A DNA stretch of 11,043 bases from contig JAEYNY010000032.1 of assembly GCA_023412275.1 (NCBI GenBank), positions 1 through 11,043 of the forward strand. Direction: 5' to 3'. Positions within the stretch are counted from its first letter, which is position 1. The number at the start of each line of letters is the position of its first letter. Both the position numbers and the translations under genes were made by a program. This document shows positions 7,004-11,043 of this stretch, one piece after another. Below the pieces are notes generated by a model. That model did not search any database. It worked only from the letters and a program-made list of their open reading frames with translations, and was not told where the DNA came from. This DNA is from Bacillota bacterium. Its GTDB lineage: Bacteria > Bacillota > Clostridia > Acetivibrionales > DSM-1351.

Positions 7004-7411
7004 CTATTTTTCATTATCTTCACTTGCCTTTCCCCATGTAATTTTATAGCTCCCGGAGTGCTTTTCACCTGAAACTTTAAGTTTGTAGTCTCCGGACTTG
7101 TCAAGTCTCACTGAAAAGGATGATGTGGGTATATCCTTACCTTCATAAACACTGTGGCCCTTTTCATCTGTAATCGACACATCCAGTTTTCCTTTGGTTG
7201 AAACAATATCAACATTTACATCAATGGGATTGCCTTCCTTTACTTTAATAGAAGTAGCTTTATATCCGTTAAATCTTTCATAACTCATGGACATCATGCT
7301 TAAAGTATTATTTTCAACAGATTTCAAAGTACTAAAGCTTCCATATGTACATCCGGATAATAAGAATATAGTGGAAACAATTATTAGTAAGATGTACTTT
7401 TTATTTGTCAT
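7004..7411 (-). CDS. Small putative lipoprotein, first gene of the GntR-ABC operon
   Basis: A 135-residue protein with a lipoprotein signal peptide: MTNKK, a hydrophobic core, then the lipobox LLSGC with the lipidated cysteine at residue 21. The mature part looks all-beta, with alternating stretches such as VNVDIVSTKGKLDVSITDEKG and SGDYKLKVSGEKHSGSYKITW. This resembles a small PPC-like or Ig-like sandwich of the kind that ends secreted bacterial proteins, but I do not recognise a named family. It should sit on the outer face of the membrane. AAAGGAGA lies just before the ATG, and the gene comes 21 nt before the GntR gene, under the same promoter. It may be an accessory or substrate-sensing subunit of the ABC transporter; that is inference from context. 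Confidence 0.82.
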   Translation of the reverse strand: MTNKKYILLIIVSTIFLLSGCTYGSFSTLKSVENNTLSMMSMSYERFNGYKATSIKVKEGNPIDVNVDIVSTKGKLDVSITDEKGHSVYEGKDIPTSSFSVRLDKSGDYKLKVSGEKHSGSYKITWGKASEDNEK

Positions 7412-7429
7412 AATGTACTCTCCTTTAGG

Positions 7430-7469
7430 TTGTATTATTGTATTAAGTGATTAATACAATAATACAACT
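7430..7469. repeat. Perfect 18-bp inverted repeat with four half-sites, likely GntR operator
   Basis: The arms 7430-7447 and 7452-7469 are perfectly complementary around a 4-nt centre (GTGA). Each arm is itself a tandem repeat: TTGTATTA at 7431-7438 and 7439-7446, and TAATACAA at 7453-7460 and 7461-7468. The element covers the -10 box and the expected start of transcription of the lipoprotein-GntR-ABC operon, so a bound protein would block RNA polymerase. The YtrA-type regulator encoded in the operon is the natural candidate. The nested layout would allow two dimers to bind. No T-run follows on either strand, so it is not a terminator. Confidence 0.85.
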
Positions 7470-7488
7470 ATAGTGAATTTGTGTCAAT
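7460..7488 (-). promoter_or_regulatory. Sigma-A promoter of the lipoprotein-GntR-ABC operon
   Basis: TTGACA at 7488-7483 is a perfect -35 element. After exactly 17 nt comes TATTAT at 7465-7460, matching five of six bases of the -10 consensus. The -10 lies within the outer half-sites of the inverted repeat, so the promoter should be strong but repressible. Transcription would begin near 7453. Confidence 0.85.
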
Positions 7489-7498
7489 AGTTTATATA

Positions 7499-7539
7499 AA
7501 AAAATCCATGCCTGAGATGATTATCTCACGACATGGATT
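7499..7539 (-). terminator. Intrinsic terminator after the MotA-like gene
   Basis: On the minus strand AATCCATG pairs with CATGGATT (7539-7532 with 7510-7503), and inside it TGAGAT pairs with ATCTCA around a GATT-type loop, giving a long stem with one small bulge. The descending arm runs into a T-run ending at 7499. It lies 20 nt after the stop of the 123-residue membrane protein and separates it from the promoter of the next operon. Confidence 0.88.
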
Positions 7540-7559
7540 CCAGTATATTCATGTGTTCA

Positions 7560-7931
7560 TTATTCCTTTATAAAGGTATCAATTATGTAGGCAGCCAACA
7601 GTCCGTAAAGAGTAGACACTAAACAACCCGAAATCTTTCTTAATATGTCTGCGACTGAAATTATGTTTGAGGCTTCTATACTAAAGATAGAAATGAAGCC
7701 GATCAATGTTCCCAAAATACCGCAAACAATAAGATACTTCTTTGCTTTCTTTAAGATATGCTGTGTTTCCATTCCTTTTTTATAAAATGCTACAGTTAAA
7801 CCAATGGCAGGTCCAAATACAATTAAGAAAGGACTTATTAAAAGAATCCTTTTAATATCTCCTCCCTCTAGCAAAAACGGTACCGCCATAAAGAACAAAA
7901 AGATAAGAATTCCGATAATCCGATTTTTCAT
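7560..7931 (-). CDS. Small membrane protein resembling the MotA/TolQ/ExbB core
   Basis: A 123-residue protein with four predicted membrane segments (about residues 5-21, 28-50, 66-85 and 98-118). The third begins GILGTLIGFI (71-80) and the fourth carries ISGCLVSTLYGLLAAY (100-115). These match the two best conserved signatures of MotA/TolQ/ExbB proton-channel proteins, GxLGTxxGxI and the (A/S)LxTTxYGLxxA segment. Family members are usually 180-250 residues, so this is a minimal version, and no MotB/ExbD-like partner is nearby. An AGGAGG at 7944-7939 precedes the ATG. The gene has its own promoter and terminator and sits directly after a two-component system, whose response regulator may control it. 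The family call is by eye and could be wrong; a plain hypothetical membrane protein is the alternative. Confidence 0.72.
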   Translation of the reverse strand: MKNRIIGILIFLFFMAVPFLLEGGDIKRILLISPFLIVFGPAIGLTVAFYKKGMETQHILKKAKKYLIVCGILGTLIGFISIFSIEASNIISVADILRKISGCLVSTLYGLLAAYIIDTFIKE

Positions 7932-7953
7932 GAATATGCCTCCTTTGTTATTT

Positions 7954-8018
7954 TATGACTATATTATAGTAAATTAATAGTCATATGATTAGTTACCGAA
8001 GTCATAAAGTAAGTCATA
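7954..8018. repeat. Four TATGACT boxes at the promoter of the MotA-like gene
   Basis: Reading the minus strand, TATGACT occurs at 8018-8012, 8006-8000 and 7985-7979, and inverted (AGTCATA) at 7960-7954. The first two copies are 12 nt apart, about one helical turn, and the third is 21 nt further on. The third and fourth copies extend to a perfect 9-bp inverted repeat (7977-7985 with 7954-7962) with the -10 box between them. Such a cluster in 65 bp is very unlikely by chance and suggests a binding region for the adjacent NarL-type response regulator. Confidence 0.7.
7963..7991 (-). promoter_or_regulatory. Promoter of the MotA-like gene, perfect -10 and weak -35
   Basis: TATAAT at 7968-7963 is a perfect -10. 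Seventeen nt upstream the -35 position reads TAATCA, matching only three of six consensus bases. A good -10 with a poor -35 is typical of promoters that need an activator, which fits the TATGACT boxes around it. The -10 is 32 nt before the ATG. Confidence 0.6.
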
Positions 8019-8663
8019 TTATGTTTCAAGAAGTTCTCTCAGCATGCTTGCTGCTTTAACTCTATCATTGGAGCCGATTTTCTCGTAAATTGTGCTTATA
8101 TAATTTTTTACGGTACCCTCCGTAATAAATAGTTTTGCAGCAATCTCTCTGTTTGAATAGCTTTGCGCTATTAGTCCTGCAATTTCTAATTCTCTCTCAG
8201 ATAAATCTTTGATGGAATTTTCTATCTTAGTCGTATTAATTCCAGATAATCTTGCCGCCAGTTTAGATGCAATATCCTTATTCATAGAAAATATCCCTGC
8301 AACTGAATCTTTTATACATCGTATAAGCTTTTCAGTCTGAATACTCTTCAAAAGATATCCGTTAGCACCATTGGTCAATGCATCCAGGATGTACTCATCG
8401 TCATCAAAGGTGGTAAGTATTATCACAATAATTTCAGGATGTTGCCGCTTTATCAATCTTACACTTTCCACTCCATCCATTACAGGCATTCTGATATCCA
8501 TAAGAATTACATCAGGTTTCAATTGACACCCAAGTTCATAAGCTTTTAGACCATCTCCTACGGTTGCAATAACTTCTATTCCCTCTTCATTTTCCAATAT
8601 GGTTTTCAAGCCATCACACATAAGGGGTTGATCATCGGCAATCATAATTCTGATCTTTTCCAT
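8019..8663 (-). CDS. NarL/FixJ-family response regulator
   Basis: A 214-residue two-component response regulator. The receiver domain (about 1-120) has the acidic pair D10-D11, the phosphoacceptor D56 in LMDIRMP, T84 in ILTT and K106 in LLKS. The C-terminal LuxR-type helix-turn-helix (about 150-205) contains LSERELEIAGLIAQSYSNRE and EGTVKNYISTIYEKIG. All residues needed for phosphorylation are present. The ATG follows the kinase stop by one base, with AAAGGAAG inside the kinase gene, so the pair is co-translated. It ends with TAA, directly next to the TATGACT cluster that precedes the MotA-like gene, the most likely target promoter. It resembles the LiaR/DesR type of regulators that respond to envelope or membrane conditions, but the signal is unknown. 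Confidence 0.96.
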   Translation of the reverse strand: MEKIRIMIADDQPLMCDGLKTILENEEGIEVIATVGDGLKAYELGCQLKPDVILMDIRMPVMDGVESVRLIKRQHPEIIVIILTTFDDDEYILDALTNGANGYLLKSIQTEKLIRCIKDSVAGIFSMNKDIASKLAARLSGINTTKIENSIKDLSERELEIAGLIAQSYSNREIAAKLFITEGTVKNYISTIYEKIGSNDRVKAASMLRELLET

Positions 8664-8664
8664 T

Positions 8665-9834
8665 TCACTCTTCCTTTCTAAATGGAATAATTAATTCAAG
8701 ACAGCTACCTTTACCGAGTTCTGAATACAAACTTATTCTGCCTCCAACTCCTTCCACTCTTTCTTTCATAGTTGTCAGGCCAAAACCATAATCAAGTTTT
8801 TTACACCCAATACCGTTGTCCACTAACCGGAAAGTAGTAAAGTTATTTTCAAGAGATATTTGAAGAGTAAATCCATTACATTTCCCATGCCGAATTCCGT
8901 TTGTAATACCTTCCTTTAATGCTTTCAAAAGCACTTCTCCCACTGCTTTCGGCACATTTGATATATTTTCAAACTGACATTTTATTTTTACTCCTGTATG
9001 TATTTGAGTTTCCTTTACAATTTTCTCGACAGATGACTCAAAATTCTCAAAATCAGTAGAACCATTACTGATTGTCTTTATGGATTTACTGATGTCTCCC
9101 AGGCCCTTCCGTACCTCTTCTTGTGCCAACTCCAGCTTGTACAGGGCCTTGTCCGTGTCCTTTTTCATAATTCTTTTTCCTGCTTCTATTTCAACAAGAA
9201 CAGTAGTAAGAGTATGGCCGATAGTATCATGAACCTCTCCTGCTATTCTGTTTCGCTCCTTTATTATAGCCATCTTCTCAAGCTGTTTCGAAGTTTCCTT
9301 CAGTTGCTCATGAGCAGCTTCAAGTTCCTTCATGGTTCTGTCAAGTCTGGAGTGCTGATTTATAACATATTTTACAATAGACATGATAAATGATATAAAA
9401 ATAACAGATAAGACACCGGAAGCAAAATATGATGGCAACTCAAATAATGTTGCTGACTTATTCAAGACATATGTTATTATCAAAAATATTAAAAAGCCGG
9501 CTGTCCAGACTATTATTCCAAGAAGTATCGGATAAAATATGATTGTCTCACCGATGAGAACCAAATAAAACATTCTGCATATTCCATATGTATCTATATT
9601 ATTCATTATATACACTATAACCGTATCAATACAAATACTTGCTATACCAATATTATAGAATTTCTTTGATTCATACAAAAACAAATATCTGGTACTGACA
9701 GATGTTACTAAAATCGATGACAGTACAAGCATAGTTTCCATATTCTTATTATTTAGTGCAATTGTAGAGGATAAAATAAGAACAAGGAAAACAAAAAGCA
9801 AAATATTAAGCCAGAGTTTTATTGTCCTATCCAT
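8665..9834 (-). CDS. Membrane sensor histidine kinase (HisKA_3 type)
   Basis: A 389-residue kinase that should phosphorylate the response regulator encoded one base downstream. The N-terminal 157 residues hold five or six membrane segments with very short loops, so there is no sizeable extracellular sensor domain, as in kinases that sense within the membrane. A coiled-coil linker (about 160-192) leads to the HisKA_3 dimerisation domain, with the phosphoacceptor H202 in RNRIAGEVHDTIGHTL. The ATPase domain follows: N-box EGITNGIRHG (309-318), G1 box VDNGIG (338-343) and GFGLTTMKERV (350-360). The ATG at 9834 has AAAGGA at 9852-9847, a rather long 12 nt away, so initiation may be weak. A TATACT about 45 nt upstream of the ATG is a possible -10 element, without a good -35. 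Confidence 0.94.
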   Translation of the reverse strand: MDRTIKLWLNILLFVFLVLILSSTIALNNKNMETMLVLSSILVTSVSTRYLFLYESKKFYNIGIASICIDTVIVYIMNNIDTYGICRMFYLVLIGETIIFYPILLGIIVWTAGFLIFLIITYVLNKSATLFELPSYFASGVLSVIFISFIMSIVKYVINQHSRLDRTMKELEAAHEQLKETSKQLEKMAIIKERNRIAGEVHDTIGHTLTTVLVEIEAGKRIMKKDTDKALYKLELAQEEVRKGLGDISKSIKTISNGSTDFENFESSVEKIVKETQIHTGVKIKCQFENISNVPKAVGEVLLKALKEGITNGIRHGKCNGFTLQISLENNFTTFRLVDNGIGCKKLDYGFGLTTMKERVEGVGGRISLYSELGKGSCLELIIPFRKEE

Positions 9835-9918
9835 AAATCACAAAAATCCTTTCAAATTTTTGCTGCAGGTATTAAGTATATTTATTTGAAATGTAACTAC
9901 CATAATTCCCCTAACCTC

Positions 9919-9952
9919 AAAAAAGCTGCCAACATATTATGTTGACAGCTTT
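9919..9952 (-). terminator. Intrinsic terminator after the zinc-ribbon gene
   Basis: On the minus strand AAAGCTG (9952-9946) pairs with CAGCTTT (9928-9922), and after one mismatch CAACA pairs with TGTTG around a short AT loop. The stem ends in a run of six T. It lies about 18 nt after the stop of the zinc-ribbon gene and ends the efp transcript before the kinase gene. Confidence 0.88.
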
Positions 9953-9969
9953 AAATAGCATATTATTAA

Positions 9970-10386
9970 TTATTCTTCATCATGATCATGACCACAGCCG
10001 CAACCACAATCATCATCACATTCACAATCCCATTCCAATTCTATTTTCTCGTGGCAATGGGGACACTCTATGGACTCAGCATCTTCATCAATCATTTCAA
10101 GATCAACGTCGATTTTTTCGCCACAGTTAGGGCACTCAATTTCTTCAAACTCAATGTCATCTTCATCATAAATAAGCTTTTCAATCTCTGCGAGATCCTC
10201 ATCTATGCTGTCTACCTGTTCACCAAGATCGTCCTGAATTTCTTCAATATCTTCAATTGCAAGTGAAATGTCATCCAGAACATCGATTATAGCGTTTAAC
10301 AGTTTCCCTTCATTGGTTGAATCATTAATTTTCATACCCTCTGCCAAACCTTTAATGAATGCTACACGTTCGCTAATATAGCTCAT
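9970..10386 (-). CDS. Acidic zinc-ribbon protein of the clostridial CD1247 type
   Basis: A 138-residue soluble protein. The N-terminal part (1-45) contains YISERVAFIKGLAEGM, which I recognise from the clostridial CD1247 N-terminal family. It is followed by a highly acidic helical stretch (about 40-82). Two CxxC knuckles, CPNC (85-88) and CPHC (108-111), form a zinc ribbon. The last 18 residues are a Cys/Asp/His tail with five cysteines (121, 123, 127, 129, 131) and two histidines (133, 135), able to hold extra metal. The function is unknown; zinc or another metal may be bound for structure or storage. AGGAGG lies 5 nt before the ATG. The gene follows efp by 32 nt and is closed by an intrinsic terminator, so the two probably share a transcript. 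Confidence 0.85.
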   Translation of the reverse strand: MSYISERVAFIKGLAEGMKINDSTNEGKLLNAIIDVLDDISLAIEDIEEIQDDLGEQVDSIDEDLAEIEKLIYDEDDIEFEEIECPNCGEKIDVDLEMIDEDAESIECPHCHEKIELEWDCECDDDCGCGCGHDHDEE

Positions 10387-10418
10387 ATTTACCTCCTCAT
10401 TACCACTTTGGTATTTTA

Positions 10419-10979
10419 TTATTTATCTCTTTCCATATATTCATTTGTTCTTGTATCAATTCTTATTATATCTCCAGTGTTAACAAAAAGGGGCACTTTT
10501 ATAACATAACCAGTTTCAACTGTAGCAGGTTTTGTTGCACCGGTAGCAGTATCACCCTTAAACCCAGGGTCTGTTTCTGTTACCTCAAGCTCTACGAATG
10601 TAGGAGGCTCAATACCGAAAACATTTCCTTTATGTGAAAGAATCTTTACAATATCATTTTCTTTAACAAGATTAAGAGTATTTCCAATTGTTTCCTTATT
10701 TATAGGAAGTTGTTCAAAGGATTCAACATCCATAAAGTAATATAAATCACCATCATTATATAAATACTGCATATCCTTTCTTTCGATATGAGCTTTTGGC
10801 ATTTTATCTGTCGGATTGAAAGTTCTTTCAACTGTTGCACCTGTTATTATATTCTTTAACTTTGTTCTTACGAACGCAGCTCCTTTTCCCGGCTTTACAT
10901 GTTGGAATTCTACTACCTGAAATATATTATTATCCAATTCAAATGTTACGCCATTTTTAAAATCACCAGCTACTATCAT
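10419..10979 (-). CDS. efp: Elongation factor P
   Basis: A 186-residue translation factor that binds the ribosome next to the P-site tRNA and relieves stalling at runs of proline. The three-domain layout is complete. The KOW-like domain begins MIVAGDFKNG and carries the loop PGKGAAF with K32 at its tip. The middle domain contains KDMQYLYNDGDLYYFMD, and the C-terminal OB domain contains the EF-P signature ending GDIIRIDTRTNEYMER. Length is normal for bacterial EF-P (185-190). GGAGGT lies 5 nt before the ATG. In Bacillota efp is often found near spoIIIAA. The bases upstream to the window edge (10,980-11,043) are AT-rich and show no complete promoter I would stand by. Confidence 0.98.
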   Translation of the reverse strand: MIVAGDFKNGVTFELDNNIFQVVEFQHVKPGKGAAFVRTKLKNIITGATVERTFNPTDKMPKAHIERKDMQYLYNDGDLYYFMDVESFEQLPINKETIGNTLNLVKENDIVKILSHKGNVFGIEPPTFVELEVTETDPGFKGDTATGATKPATVETGYVIKVPLFVNTGDIIRIDTRTNEYMERDK

Positions 10980-11043
10980 ACCTTACCTCCATAATATAAA
11001 AATGCATAAAAATTTATTTTATCTTTAATACTACCCTAGTTTA

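Noticed and set aside
7430..7469. The 18-bp inverted repeat as a transcription terminator
   Set aside because: The stem is AT-rich, no T-run follows it on either strand, and it overlaps a good promoter. A separate clear terminator lies at 7499-7539.
9939..10130. Plus-strand frame with a histidine-rich stretch that looks metal-binding
   Set aside because: It is the antisense shadow of the Asp/Cys-rich end of the zinc-ribbon gene; GAT/GAC codons read backwards give ATC/CAT-type codons.
10401..10413. Inverted repeat TACCA-CTT-TGGTA between efp and the zinc-ribbon gene
   Set aside because: Only five base pairs with a three-base loop and no T-run; too weak to call a terminator or operator.
1..11043. 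CRISPR arrays, insertion sequences, tRNA or rRNA genes
   Set aside because: I saw no spaced direct repeats, transposase motifs, or RNA-gene signatures on either strand.

Overview
The window looks like a piece of chromosome from a low-GC, spore-forming member of the Clostridia. The A+T-rich composition, strong AGGAGG ribosome binding sites, a complete run of spoIIIA genes, and an efp gene next to a small zinc-ribbon protein all fit this. The protein sequences resemble those of cellulolytic Ruminiclostridium-type clostridia; that closer placement is inference. Every gene I accept lies on the minus strand, so transcription runs from high to low coordinates.

Region 1 (about 11,000 to 9,919) carries efp (elongation factor P) and a 138-residue acidic zinc-ribbon protein of the clostridial CD1247 type, ending in a clear intrinsic terminator.

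Region 2 (about 9,850 to 7,499) is a signalling module. A membrane sensor histidine kinase and a NarL-type response regulator are followed by a separately promoted 123-residue membrane protein that resembles the core of MotA/TolQ/ExbB channel proteins. The promoter of that small gene carries four copies of a TATGACT box, two of which form an inverted repeat around the -10 element. A strong terminator closes the module.

Region 3 (about 7,488 to 5,084) is a four-gene operon: a small lipoprotein, a YtrA-type GntR repressor, an ABC ATPase and an ABC-2-type permease. It is led by a near-consensus sigma-A promoter (TTGACA, 17 bp, TATTAT). That promoter is overlaid by a perfect 18-bp inverted repeat built from four identical 8-bp half-sites, almost certainly the operator of the GntR protein.

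Region 4 (about 4,998 to 1) is the spoIIIA operon: spoIIIAA, AB, AC, AD, AE, AF, AG and the first ten codons of spoIIIAH. It encodes the mother-cell half of the channel ('feeding tube') that joins mother cell and forespore, and it is preceded by a plausible sigma-E promoter. In Bacillus subtilis efp and spoIIIAA are separated only by yqhV. Here regions 2 and 3 (about 5 kb) sit between them.

The most striking observation is in spoIIIAG. Codon 124 is an in-frame TAG, after which the same frame continues without any shift for 82 clearly SpoIIIAG-like codons to a TAA. The downstream part has no in-frame ATG, GTG or TTG, so full-length protein would need stop-codon readthrough. Otherwise the gene is a nonsense mutant or the base is a sequencing error.
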